From Acidimicrobiales bacterium (lineage in GTDB: Bacteria; Actinomycetota; Acidimicrobiia; Acidimicrobiales; UBA8592), in NCBI GenBank assembly GCA_013912105.1, contig JACERY010000002.1:62001-126000 (forward strand): 64,000 bases of DNA. Direction: 5' to 3'. The position numbers and the translations under genes were made by a program. The notes under the pieces are model-generated. The model saw only the letters and a list, made by a program, of their open reading frames with translations. It ran no database searches and was not told the DNA's origin. The stretch's first letter is position 1. Each line of letters begins with the position of its first letter. This document shows positions 9,121 to 18,394 of this stretch, piece by piece.

Positions 9121-10791
9121 TTACATAGCGGCCGCAATACCAAGATCGGCAAAGCCTTTCTCAGCATAGTTTTCGCGGAACATGTCTCTTAACTTGCTGG
9201 CCTGCGCATCGTAATCTTCTGGGTTGCTCCAGGTGCTTCTAGGGTTAAGTATTTCATTCGGGACATCTGGGCAGCTTGTAGGCATGCGTAGATTCAGGAT
9301 AGGTTCAATTTCAATATCGCTATCGTCAAATTCGCCCGAAAGAGCTGCATTAAGAAGCGCTCGAGTGTGCCTTAGCGACATACGGTTACCGGTCCCGTAA
9401 GGCCCTCCAGTCCAGCCTGTGTTTAGAAGAATGCATCTAGTATCATGCTCATCCATCCTCTTCGCGAGTAGTTCGGCATAGACACTTGGTTTTTGAGACA
9501 TAAACGGATCTCCAAAGCAAGCTGAAAAGGTAGCTTGAGGCTCGGTAATCCCGACCTCTGTTCCTGCTAACTTTGAAGTAAATCCAGTAACAAAATGATA
9601 CATAACCTCGTCAGGGTTAAGAATAGATACTGGAGGTAGAACTCCAAAAGCATCAGCAGTAAGCAAGACTATTGTTTTAGGATGTGGTCCCTTAGCCCCG
9701 TTTGCAACTCCTGGATTGCATGTCAGCGGGTATGCAAAGCGTGTATTTTCCGTTCGTGATCCATCTGTAAGATCAAAATCTTGCGGGTCTGTTTCTGAGA
9801 TAGATTTTTCCGGAAGCGGTGGGACATTCTCAATTAATGTCCCCTTCATGCTTAGAGCAGCTGCGATAACTGGCTCAGCATCTTTGTCAAGGTCAATCAA
9901 CTTTGCGTAACAGCCATCCTCAAAGTTTGAGACTCCTGTATCTGTCCAGACGTGCTCATCATCTCCAATCAATAGACGACCTGGGTCAGCTGAAAGGGTT
10001 GTTTTTCCTGTCCCAGAAAGACCGAAGAGTATCGCACTATCATTCTCTGGCCCAACATTTGCAGAGCAGTGCATAGATAATTGACCCTTGTTAGGTAGGA
10101 CAAAATTCATAACTGTAAACATGGTCTTTTTATTAACTCCGCAGTAATCGGCTGGCCCAACAACTAATGCAATACGGTTAACAATGTCCATGATCACTGC
10201 TCTGTTTGATTTAGTTCCATCTCTTTCAGGGTCTGCAAGAAATGAAGGAACATTTAGAATAGTCCACCCAGCTTCCGTGCGGTCACTGTCATCTCGGACT
10301 GCTTTAGGAAACATAATATTGCAAAAATAAGCATGGGTTGCATACTCGCCTACAAATCGATACGGCTCTGCAAACTCTGGGTCCCAACCACAGAAAACAT
10401 CAGTTACGTACAATGCTCCTTTTTTATTATTCAAGTACTCAACAACTCGTGCCAGTAGCTGGTCAAAAGCGTCAGGGTCAAATCTGTCAAATCCTTTTTT
10501 CCACCAAACAGTTTCTTCTACTTCCGGTCGAGATACTGCAAAAGTATCGTTGACTGGACGACCAGTACAAGAGGGGTCGCTATAGTAAACCAGCGGCCCT
10601 TCCAAGCCAAGGGCAGTTTGGTAGGCTTTCTGTTGATTGTTATCTCCATCAGGGTCGACTTTTCCTCGATCATTATCAATAGCGGCCTTGAAGAGCTCAT
10701 CTTGGGATAAGCCATAATGTAGGGTTACACTATCAATCCCAAACTGGGCCTTGAGGCTTTCTGAGATGTTAGGTGTGGGGGTATCGTTCAT
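9121..10791 (-). CDS. pckA: Phosphoenolpyruvate carboxykinase (ATP)
   Basis: P-loop FGLSGTGKTTLSADP, LIGDDEHVW, NTGWTGGPYGTGNRMSLRHTRALL; ATP-type PEPCK signatures. Confidence 0.95.
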   Translation of the reverse strand: MNDTPTPNISESLKAQFGIDSVTLHYGLSQDELFKAAIDNDRGKVDPDGDNNQQKAYQTALGLEGPLVYYSDPSCTGRPVNDTFAVSRPEVEETVWWKKGFDRFDPDAFDQLLARVVEYLNNKKGALYVTDVFCGWDPEFAEPYRFVGEYATHAYFCNIMFPKAVRDDSDRTEAGWTILNVPSFLADPERDGTKSNRAVIMDIVNRIALVVGPADYCGVNKKTMFTVMNFVLPNKGQLSMHCSANVGPENDSAILFGLSGTGKTTLSADPGRLLIGDDEHVWTDTGVSNFEDGCYAKLIDLDKDAEPVIAAALSMKGTLIENVPPLPEKSISETDPQDFDLTDGSRTENTRFAYPLTCNPGVANGAKGPHPKTIVLLTADAFGVLPPVSILNPDEVMYHFVTGFTSKLAGTEVGITEPQATFSACFGDPFMSQKPSVYAELLAKRMDEHDTRCILLNTGWTGGPYGTGNRMSLRHTRALLNAALSGEFDDSDIEIEPILNLRMPTSCPDVPNEILNPRSTWSNPEDYDAQASKLRDMFRENYAEKGFADLGIAAAM

Positions 10792-10813
10792 GGTTTTGAC
10801 CTCTTTGTCGCAA

Positions 10814-11041
10814 TTATTGAAGGAAATCCGGAGTTCCCATATCTACTTCCGAACCCAAACGAAGATTTGTAGCCATGCCGGATTCGTCGAGTTCAAAGAT
10901 GACTCGTTGGCCCTGCCGGAGCATTCGGAAAATGGATCCTTCAAGAGCATTTGGGGATAATTCGTACTCTGTAAAATTTCTTTCTGACATGACCACGCCA
11001 TCTTTAGTGCCAGGGTCATATGATTTAACTACTCCTTGCAA
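10814..11041 (-). CDS. Small cold-shock-domain-like protein
   Basis: MQGVVKSYDPGTKDGVVMSERNFTEYELSPNALEGSIFRMLRQGQRVIFELDESGMATNLRLGSEVD; CSD-like pattern. GAGGAG SD before a TTG start; 22 nt upstream of pckA. Confidence 0.6.
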   Translation of the reverse strand: MQGVVKSYDPGTKDGVVMSERNFTEYELSPNALEGSIFRMLRQGQRVIFELDESGMATNLRLGSEVDMGTPDFLQ

Positions 11042-11050
11042 GACTTCTCC

Positions 11051-11146
11051 TCAAATCTTCCCATCACAAACAATAACGGACTTCATCCCATAGATGCGAA
11101 CCGTTGTAGCTTTTCGTTTTTTAACTAAATTAGTCAAAATCGGCAT
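11051..11146 (-). CDS. Possible 31-aa basic micropeptide upstream of the CSD-like gene
   Basis: Hand-translated MPILTNLVKKRKATTVRIYGMKSVIVCDGKI*; below the track length cutoff; ends 9 nt before the CSD-like start. Confidence 0.3.
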   Translation of the reverse strand: MPILTNLVKKRKATTVRIYGMKSVIVCDGKI

Positions 11147-11187
11147 GATGTCGTCGTTAAAGCAAAGTAATTAGTAGCATCACAGAC

Positions 11188-12840
11188 GTGACACAACTTA
11201 ACACTCTATCTATCGGTCAGATTAAGGATGTAATTTTTACCTTCAACGAAGCTTTGACGTTACATTGCGAAAGTTTGAATGCTCTTAATGTTTACCCTGT
11301 CCCAGATGGCGACACGGGTACCAATATGTCATTTACGCTAAGGTCAGTTGTCAAAGAAATAGAAGAATCAGACAATAACTCCACAGCGCTGTGGAATGCG
11401 ATAAGACATGGAAGTCTGATGGGGGCTCGAGGAAATTCAGGCGTAATCCTTTCGCAGATCTTACGAGGGTTGGCAGACAGTTTGGAATCTGAAGAAGTAA
11501 TTAATCGAGAGGCATTAACGCGAGCATTCAGTCATGCTTCAACGGCGGCATATGCTTCTGTTCTGAAACCTGTTGAAGGAACTATTCTTACTGTTGCAAG
11601 AGAAATCTCCGAGAAAGCAGAAAAAATTTCAGATTCTAATCTGTCTTTATCAGACTTCCTTTCGGAGCTAGTAGTCGAAGGTGAACGTTCTCTAAATAGT
11701 ACGCCAGATTTATTGGCTGTTCTCCGAGACGCAGGTGTTGTTGACGCTGGAGGTGCAGGTTATCTCCTGTTAATCCAGTCTTTTCTTTTCGTGATTGATG
11801 AGACGCCAATTGAACCACCAATGCAAGCAATAGCAAGAATTGAGAATATAAAGAAATCTTCAGGTGGTAATAAATCAGATATAAATGATGTGAGTGAACT
11901 CCGATACGAAGTCATGTTTTTCCTGAACTCTGATAACGAGAAGATAGAGGAATTTAAATCAGATTGGTCTCAGATAGGGGATTCAATCGTGATCGTTGGT
12001 GGTGACGGACTCTGGAATTGCCATATTCATTCGAATGATATTGGAGCGTCTATTGAGGCTGGAATAAAGGCAGGAAGACCCTATGAAATACGGGTAACCG
12101 ATCTTCTGGACGAACTTGAACATATCGAAGATCATATAGAAATTGGCGGTGGAACAGAGATCACGCTTCCAAATCTTGAAACAGAAAAAACTGCTGTGAT
12201 AGCAGTTGTTGCGGGAGTGGGTATACGTAAAATTTTTGCTTCGATGGGTGTCCATGCCATAGTTCGTGGAGGTCAATCAATGAATCCTTCAGTAAGAGAC
12301 CTTCTCGATGCAGTTGAACAAGTAAATGCTGAAGAGATAATCATTCTCCCTAATAATAAAAATATTATTCCTGTTTCGAAGCAAGTCAATGAGCAAGTGG
12401 ACAAGAATGTTCATGTTGTTCCAACAGAAAGTATCCCTGAGGGGTTTTCTTCTTTGCTTGCTTTTGATCCTAAGGAGAATGCTGAAACGAATGCAAAAAT
12501 GATGGGGTCAATGGCAACTATGGTCGTAACTGGTGAAGTTACTAAAGCCGTTCGGGATAGTGAGACTGATGCGGGGCCTGTAAAGGAAGGGGAGTGGATA
12601 GGGTTAGCCCGATCTGGTGTTCTTGCTTCGACCGAGTCTTTAGTTGAGACAACGCAGAAATTACTTCAGAAACTGATAAACGAAGATCATGAAATTTTGA
12701 CACTTATAGCGGGAGAGGGAAGCTCTCAAGAAACCACAAGCTTGATTGAGAAATGGGTAACGGCTAATTTCTCTCAGGTTGAAGTTGAGATTCATCAAGG
12801 AGACCAACCTCTTTATCCTTATTATCTTGGAATTGAATAA
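11188..12840 (+). CDS. DAK2-domain protein (YloV/FakA-like kinase)
   Basis: NALNVYPVPDGDTGTNMSFTLRS, GSLMGARGNSGVILSQILRG, GVVDAGGAGYLLL; DegV-like C-terminal half; immediately upstream of recG. Confidence 0.92.
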   Translation: MTQLNTLSIGQIKDVIFTFNEALTLHCESLNALNVYPVPDGDTGTNMSFTLRSVVKEIEESDNNSTALWNAIRHGSLMGARGNSGVILSQILRGLADSLESEEVINREALTRAFSHASTAAYASVLKPVEGTILTVAREISEKAEKISDSNLSLSDFLSELVVEGERSLNSTPDLLAVLRDAGVVDAGGAGYLLLIQSFLFVIDETPIEPPMQAIARIENIKKSSGGNKSDINDVSELRYEVMFFLNSDNEKIEEFKSDWSQIGDSIVIVGGDGLWNCHIHSNDIGASIEAGIKAGRPYEIRVTDLLDELEHIEDHIEIGGGTEITLPNLETEKTAVIAVVAGVGIRKIFASMGVHAIVRGGQSMNPSVRDLLDAVEQVNAEEIIILPNNKNIIPVSKQVNEQVDKNVHVVPTESIPEGFSSLLAFDPKENAETNAKMMGSMATMVVTGEVTKAVRDSETDAGPVKEGEWIGLARSGVLASTESLVETTQKLLQKLINEDHEILTLIAGEGSSQETTSLIEKWVTANFSQVEVEIHQGDQPLYPYYLGIE

Positions 12841-12932
12841 GCAATGAGGGCCAAGTCGGAAAAAACGACTGTTCAGTTTAAAAGAAAACGCGTCGCAATA
12901 GAGTTCATCATTGGCCAAACAAACTTTTTTAA

Positions 12933-15062
12933 ATGACTGATAATCAATCGCCACTTACTTTGGAGGACCTATCTAAATTGCCTCTTACGCGGTTGAAAGG
13001 GATAGGCCCCAAAAAAGAAGAATCACTAAAATCAATTGAAATCACATCAGTCCTTGACATGCTTACGCATTACCCAAGACGGTATATCGACCGAACGAAA
13101 GAAGCTAAAATAGGTTCCCTTGAAGTAGGAGAAGAAGGCGTGGTTTTGGTCGAAGTGCTTGATGTGCACAAACGGCAAACAAGGAACAGAAGGCAAATGG
13201 TCACTGCAACTGTTTCAGATGACACAGGAAACTTGTCTTTATCTTTTTTTAATCAACCATGGAGAGAGCGACAATTGAAGGTAGGAACTGAGGTGATTAT
13301 CTTTGGCAAGCTTGAACGATATCGAGGGAAAGAAAGCATGATCAATCCAGTTGTTGATTTCGTAGGAGACAAAACAGGAAGATTTGTACCTGTCTATCCA
13401 CAATCAGGTAAAGCTGGCTTATCTACTTGGGAATTTGCTGGGTGGGCAAGTGACGCATTGAATAAGGCCAAAAATCGGGGTTTCGCGGATCCTCTGCCAA
13501 AAATTATTCAAGAAAAATATCGACTTTTAGATCGAAATATAGCCTTTAACAGGATACATAATCCTGATTCGATCTCAGATGTTCTTCAAGCTAGACGGCG
13601 ACTTGTTTTTGATGAATTTTTTCGAATTCAGTTGTTGCTTGTGGCTAAAAAACTGCAATTAGAGTCATCAACAGAAGGCATTGCTCATCAGTTTGAGAAG
13701 AAGTATTTAACAGCTCTTTTGGATTCTCTACCATTTGAACCAACTAACGCCCAGATACGTGTAATAAATGAAATATTATCTGACCTTCAGGCGAATTATC
13801 CAATGCATAGGTTGCTGCAAGGTGATGTTGGCTCTGGAAAGACACTGGTAGCAGTTGCGGGATTGCTTTCTGTAGTTGAGGGCGGTAAGCAAGGCGCGAT
13901 TATGGCACCTACTGAAGTTTTAGCTGAACAACATTATTTAGGAATCTCTGAGGTGCTTAGCCACTACAGGGTCCCGGACGATACAAGTTTACTAGGCGAA
14001 CGACAATTAACGGTTTCGTTGCTTACAAGTCAAACGACCGGAAAAGAAAGCCAACTTGTTCGTGAACGTCTTTCTTCAGGGGCTGTTGACATAATCGTAG
14101 GAACGCATTCATTGATTCAAGAGTCAGTGGCTTTTGATGATCTTGGCCTAATAGTCATTGACGAACAACATCGATTTGGGGTAGATCAACGAGCAGCACT
14201 TCGAGCGAAAGGAAAAGGAAACGTTATTCCGGATGTGCTTGTAATGACCGCCACTCCAATCCCGCGAACAGCAGCGATGACCATATACGGAGACTTAGAT
14301 GTATCTGTACTTGATGAACTTCCTCAAGGAAGGTCACCAATTGAAACGAAAAGAGCTAAGGATGACACTCCACTATGGGATGAGTTAAGAAAGCAAGTTT
14401 CTCAAATGCATCAAGCATTTATTGTTTGTCCCCTCATTGAAGAGAACGAGAAGATGCAGACTGCCTCTGCAGAAAAGACATACAAACGTTTAAAGGCTAA
14501 CGAGCTGAAAGGATTACGAGTCGGATTGCTGCACGGTAGGTTGTCAGCAGTAGAGAAAAAAAAGGTTATGGAATTATTCCGCAAAGGAGAACTCGATGTT
14601 CTTGTCTCAACCACAGTCATCGAGGTCGGAGTCGATGTTCCGAATGCAACCGTTATGATTGTTCTTGGAGCGGATCGATTTGGGATTGCCCAATTGCACC
14701 AACTTCGCGGACGTGTAGGCCGGGGGAAATCTGAATCAAAATGTTATTTAGTTAGTGACTCCGAGTCTGAAGAATCTATAGAAAGACTTGAAGCGTTAGT
14801 AGATACGACGGATGGTTTTGAATTAGCTGAAATAGATTTAGAAATTCGCGGTGAGGGAACAATCATGGGTATTTCGCAAAAGGGAAAGAGCGATTTAAAG
14901 TTAGCTTCTCTTCGAAGGGATAAAGAATGGGTACAGCATGCCCGTGATGCAGCGTTTGCCTTGTTAGGTTCTCAAACGAACAGTCAAGAAATTTCTCTGC
15001 TTGCCAACGAACTGCGCCTTTTCTTCGATACTGAAGAAGTAGAGTATCTTTTTAAATCATAA
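12933..15062 (+). CDS. recG: ATP-dependent DNA helicase RecG
   Basis: LLQGDVGSGKTLVA, DEQHRFGVDQRAALR, TATPIPRTAAMTIYGDLDVSVLDELPQGR, QLRGRVGRGKSESKCYL. Confidence 0.97.
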   Translation: MTDNQSPLTLEDLSKLPLTRLKGIGPKKEESLKSIEITSVLDMLTHYPRRYIDRTKEAKIGSLEVGEEGVVLVEVLDVHKRQTRNRRQMVTATVSDDTGNLSLSFFNQPWRERQLKVGTEVIIFGKLERYRGKESMINPVVDFVGDKTGRFVPVYPQSGKAGLSTWEFAGWASDALNKAKNRGFADPLPKIIQEKYRLLDRNIAFNRIHNPDSISDVLQARRRLVFDEFFRIQLLLVAKKLQLESSTEGIAHQFEKKYLTALLDSLPFEPTNAQIRVINEILSDLQANYPMHRLLQGDVGSGKTLVAVAGLLSVVEGGKQGAIMAPTEVLAEQHYLGISEVLSHYRVPDDTSLLGERQLTVSLLTSQTTGKESQLVRERLSSGAVDIIVGTHSLIQESVAFDDLGLIVIDEQHRFGVDQRAALRAKGKGNVIPDVLVMTATPIPRTAAMTIYGDLDVSVLDELPQGRSPIETKRAKDDTPLWDELRKQVSQMHQAFIVCPLIEENEKMQTASAEKTYKRLKANELKGLRVGLLHGRLSAVEKKKVMELFRKGELDVLVSTTVIEVGVDVPNATVMIVLGADRFGIAQLHQLRGRVGRGKSESKCYLVSDSESEESIERLEALVDTTDGFELAEIDLEIRGEGTIMGISQKGKSDLKLASLRRDKEWVQHARDAAFALLGSQTNSQEISLLANELRLFFDTEEVEYLFKS

Positions 15063-15080
15063 AAGTGAGTTGATTAGTAA

Positions 15081-15677
15081 ATGCAAAAAGTGCAACGGAT
15101 CCCGAAAATTTTAACAAAAGCTTTTTTAGGTGACCCATTTATGCAATGGCTTTTCCCAGGGTCTGACCATTCTGAAAAGCTTGAAAAGTGGTGGATTTTT
15201 ATTACTGAAGCTAACTCAGCGAATTCTAATTCTCGATTGGACGTAGACGATAAAAATACGACTGCGGCTATTTGGGAAAAGCCCAAATTTGAAATTCCAA
15301 CTGGCAACAAAAAGGAAGAAGAAAATGAATCTGCCTTCGGGCAATTTCTTTTAGGCTTGGTGGGGGACCGGATTAATGATGTCGTGGAAGTGTTACGTGA
15401 AGTCAATGCCGAGCATCCGAAAGAACCTCACTGGTATCTACAGGCGGTTGGGACTGATCCAAGCAAACAAGGACAGGGTAAGGGGGCTGCAATGCTTAAA
15501 CCTGTTTTGGAGATTTGTGATGAACAAGGTTTAGGGGCGTACTTAGAGTCAAGTAACCCTAGAAACCTATCTTTCTATTACCGATTGGGCTTTGAGATAA
15601 CAAAAGACTTGGTTTTGGATGAGGGGAAAGCGCAATTGACATGTATGTGGCGGTCTCCGAGGTCAACACAGGTCTAG
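15081..15677 (+). CDS. GNAT-family N-acetyltransferase
   Basis: WYLQAVGTDPSKQGQGKGAAMLKPVLEICDEQGLGAYLESSNPRNLSFYYRLGFE. Confidence 0.88.
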   Translation: MQKVQRIPKILTKAFLGDPFMQWLFPGSDHSEKLEKWWIFITEANSANSNSRLDVDDKNTTAAIWEKPKFEIPTGNKKEEENESAFGQFLLGLVGDRINDVVEVLREVNAEHPKEPHWYLQAVGTDPSKQGQGKGAAMLKPVLEICDEQGLGAYLESSNPRNLSFYYRLGFEITKDLVLDEGKAQLTCMWRSPRSTQV

Positions 15678-15835
15678 ATGCCATCAGTATCTATGACTAT
15701 GTCCCACCTATCTAGGCAATCTCGGCAACGATAGAAGGCTACCATTCCAGCTTCCCAACCTCTTTGGGGTTTCTTGCTCGCCAAAAAACAATTGCCACCG
15801 CAATCAACGCAAATGATTTCATCTGGTAGATCCAT
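15674..15835 (-). CDS. Small zinc-ribbon protein (53 aa)
   Basis: Hand-translated MDLPDEIICVDCGGNCFLASKKPQRGWEAGMVAFYRCRDCLDRWDIVIDTDGI*; CxxC...CxxC pairs. Not in the ORF track (under 60 aa). Confidence 0.65.
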   Translation of the reverse strand: MDLPDEIICVDCGGNCFLASKKPQRGWEAGMVAFYRCRDCLDRWDIVIDTDGI

Positions 15836-15873
15836 TACTCTAACCGAGAGTCAGGGTGGTACAGTTGCGCATC

Positions 15874-16404
15874 ATGCGTATAGTAGCTGGTTCAGCTCGC
15901 GGGCGAAAGCTTATTCTTCCCACTAATAGTGGAATACGGCCAACAAAGGATCGTGTTCGAGAAGCTATTTTTAATTCTTTACACAGCTATGGTTTAGTCG
16001 AAGACCGTCAGTTTCTGGACTTATTTGCTGGAACGGGTTCACTCGGTTTGGAGGCACTTTCAAGGGGGGCGAGTTCAGTCGTATTTGTTGACAATAACGA
16101 TTTAGCCATTGACGCAATAAAGCAGAATTCTAAAATACTTAATTTCATTCAAGACGTAGAGATAAGAAGGCAGGATGCTATGGCGTATTTGAGCGAAACA
16201 AGGCATTTTGACGTCGCATTATTAGATCCGCCTTACAATTTCGAAATGTGGGATGAATTGACCTCCCAGATTAATTCAAGCGCGGTTGTTGTAGAAAGCT
16301 CACAAAAAGTCTCTCTTGGTAGATCATGGGCGATTATAAAAGAACAGAGTTATGGGCAGACTAATGTTGTTATAGCAGTTAATGAAGGTGTTAAAACCCT
16401 TTAA
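15874..16404 (+). CDS. rsmD: 16S rRNA (guanine966-N2)-methyltransferase
   Basis: MRIVAGSARGRKLILPTNSGIRPTKDRVREAIFNSL, LDLFAGTGSLGLEALSRGA, DVALLDPPYNF. Start moved to the conserved MRIVAG. Confidence 0.93.
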   Translation: MRIVAGSARGRKLILPTNSGIRPTKDRVREAIFNSLHSYGLVEDRQFLDLFAGTGSLGLEALSRGASSVVFVDNNDLAIDAIKQNSKILNFIQDVEIRRQDAMAYLSETRHFDVALLDPPYNFEMWDELTSQINSSAVVVESSQKVSLGRSWAIIKEQSYGQTNVVIAVNEGVKTL

Positions 16405-16415
16405 ATAAAGGGTTT
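16394..16415 (+). terminator. AT-rich hairpin overlapping the rsmD stop codon
   Basis: aaacccttt-aaat-aaagggttt: perfect 9-bp stem with 4-nt loop, followed by a promoter-like motif and coaD. Confidence 0.35.
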
Positions 16416-16426
16416 ATCGAAAATTG

Positions 16427-16455
16427 TTGGGTGCAGGCTATGAATTTCCTACAAT
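16427..16455 (+). promoter_or_regulatory. Putative sigma70-type promoter for coaD
   Basis: TTGGGT (16427-16432), 17-nt spacer, TACAAT (16450-16455). Confidence 0.35.
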
Positions 16456-16520
16456 GGAAATGGAGAAAAGTAAAAATTTGAACTCCTGTTACACAACTCA
16501 AACTGGGATAGGTTAGCTAA

Positions 16521-17000
16521 ATGATAAAAGCAATGTATCCGGGATCATTTGACCCCCTACATCTTGGCCACCTCAACATAGTAGAAATTTCGTCACGCCT
16601 TTTTGAAGAAGTTGTTGTAGTAACAATGCAAAATCCAGAAAAACAAGGATTTCTCTCCCTAGAAGAACGTGAAGATTTACTTCAATCAAGTTTCTCTCAT
16701 TTGCCAAATGTTACAACTATGAACTACTCAGGTTTAGTCGTAGATGCGGCTACTGATCTGGGGGCATCAATTATTGTGAAAGGCTTACGCTCCGCAGGAG
16801 ACTTTGATATCGAGATGCAGATGGCTCAAACAAATAAATCAGTTTCTGGGATTGAAACAATATTTATTCCTTCCGAGCCAGCTTACTCACACATTTCAAG
16901 TCGATTTATTCGTGAAATCTCAACCATGGGTGGCGACATATCGGCCTTAGTGCCTAACAGCGTTGCTAACTTACTCTTAAGGAGATCAGATAATGAGTGA
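16521..17000 (+). CDS. coaD: Phosphopantetheine adenylyltransferase
   Basis: MYPGSFDPLHLGHLNIV, IIVKGLRSAGDFDIEMQMAQTNK, YSHISSRFIREI. Confidence 0.95.
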   Translation: MIKAMYPGSFDPLHLGHLNIVEISSRLFEEVVVVTMQNPEKQGFLSLEEREDLLQSSFSHLPNVTTMNYSGLVVDAATDLGASIIVKGLRSAGDFDIEMQMAQTNKSVSGIETIFIPSEPAYSHISSRFIREISTMGGDISALVPNSVANLLLRRSDNE

Positions 17001-17580
17001 AGCAGAAGGCGCCGAGAATTCCTTTGAGTCAGTAGAACCATATGAAGCTCCCGAGGTAGAGAGGTTGATTCAAGGGCTTATTAACGTCGTAGATGCTGCA
17101 AGGCCAGTGCCTCTCTCTTCGTCTTCGATGATTAACAAAGATGAAGTAGTTTCTGTTTTGAACGATATTTCACTCAGATTACCTGACGAGATTCGCGCAG
17201 CTCGATGGCTACTTAAGCAGCGTGAGGATTTCCTTGCTAGGACTCAGAGAGAAGGAGACGAACTGATTGACTTAGCTCGGGCACGGGCAGGTCAAATGGT
17301 GCAGAAGTCAGAGGTTGTAAAAGCTGCTGAAATTCGAGCAAGACGGATTGTCGAAGAAGCACAATCTGAAGCTCGGAGACTCCAGTTAGAAACAGAGGAT
17401 TATTGTGACCAACGATTAGCAAGTTTTGAATCTATTCTGAAAAAAACTCAAAAAATTGTTGCTGATGGCCGAACAAAATTACAAGGGGACCCTCTTTCAG
17501 AACTGAAAGAGGCGCATGTTCAAGAGCAAGAAGAGATTCAAGGAGGTCCTGAACTTTATGATCAGGACGAACTTGAATAA
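16993..17580 (+). CDS. Coiled-coil protein, conserved neighbourhood, function unknown
   Basis: Long Glu/Arg-rich coiled coil (DLARARAGQMVQKSEVVKAAEIRARRIVEEAQSEARRLQ); overlaps the coaD stop by 8 nt. Confidence 0.7.
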   Translation: MSEAEGAENSFESVEPYEAPEVERLIQGLINVVDAARPVPLSSSSMINKDEVVSVLNDISLRLPDEIRAARWLLKQREDFLARTQREGDELIDLARARAGQMVQKSEVVKAAEIRARRIVEEAQSEARRLQLETEDYCDQRLASFESILKKTQKIVADGRTKLQGDPLSELKEAHVQEQEEIQGGPELYDQDELE

Positions 17581-18118
17581 ATCAAATTCGATGTCCGAAA
17601 GTCTTCTTATCGATCTACCTAACCTTTTCCAAGGTTCGGATTCACCCAAAGAAATAGAATGCGAGTGGGACCCATCTGGAATAGAAACTAGCTACTCAAC
17701 AGCAAAAAAGCTTGTCGGAACAATTCTGGTTGATGCACTAAACGAAAAAATTTCAATAAGTGGGAAGATAAATCTCTATTGGGTTGGACCATGTAGAAGA
17801 TGCTTGGAGGAAGCGAAAGGGGAAACGCAGATTTTTCTTCAAGAAATCTTTGAACGTGATGCTTCGGAAGGCGAGACTTTTGAGTTTCCGAATGGCGAGA
17901 AACTAGACCTTAAGCCGATGCTTTCAGAACAAGCGCTTTTGTATCTGCCCCTAGCGCCTTTGTGTTCAGATACTTGTAAAGGGCCTGCAGGCACTGAATT
18001 CCCATTCGACTTTGATCAAAAGCACAGCAGTCAAAGTGGACCTAGTAATGTTATGGACCCTAGATGGGCAGCTTTAGATCAATTAAAGTTTGATAACTCT
18101 GGTGATCAGATAGCGTAA
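17558..18118 (+). CDS. yceD: YceD/DUF177 family protein
   Basis: GTILVDALNEKISISGKINLYWVGPCRRCLEEAKGETQIFLQEIF..., CSDTCKGP; directly upstream of rpmF as is typical. Start chosen by the AAGGAGG motif upstream of 17558. Confidence 0.85.
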   Translation: MIRTNLNKSNSMSESLLIDLPNLFQGSDSPKEIECEWDPSGIETSYSTAKKLVGTILVDALNEKISISGKINLYWVGPCRRCLEEAKGETQIFLQEIFERDASEGETFEFPNGEKLDLKPMLSEQALLYLPLAPLCSDTCKGPAGTEFPFDFDQKHSSQSGPSNVMDPRWAALDQLKFDNSGDQIA

Positions 18119-18201
18119 GAGGTGCAAGAGCTTATCTATTTCGGTAGGATCTACCCTGCGCAAGTTTCAACTTGCTAAACAACTATTTACTTGGATGTAC
18201 C

Positions 18202-18381
18202 ATGGCAGTACCAAAGAAGAAAACATCAAAATCAAAGAGCAGGAGTCGTCGAAACTCAGCTTGGAAACTTAGCGCACCTAAGTTAAACACTTGCCCGCGC
18301 TGTGGAGCAGCTAAACGTCCTCATCATGTTTGTGGTAACTGTGGTTGGTACAATGGACGCACCGTTGTAGAGGTCGACTGA
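18202..18381 (+). CDS. rpmF: 50S ribosomal protein L32
   Basis: MAVPKKKTSKSKSRSRRNSAWKLSAPKLNTCPRCGAAKRPHHVCGNCGWYNGR. Confidence 0.97.
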   Translation: MAVPKKKTSKSKSRSRRNSAWKLSAPKLNTCPRCGAAKRPHHVCGNCGWYNGRTVVEVD

Positions 18382-18394
18382 GAATTCACTGATC

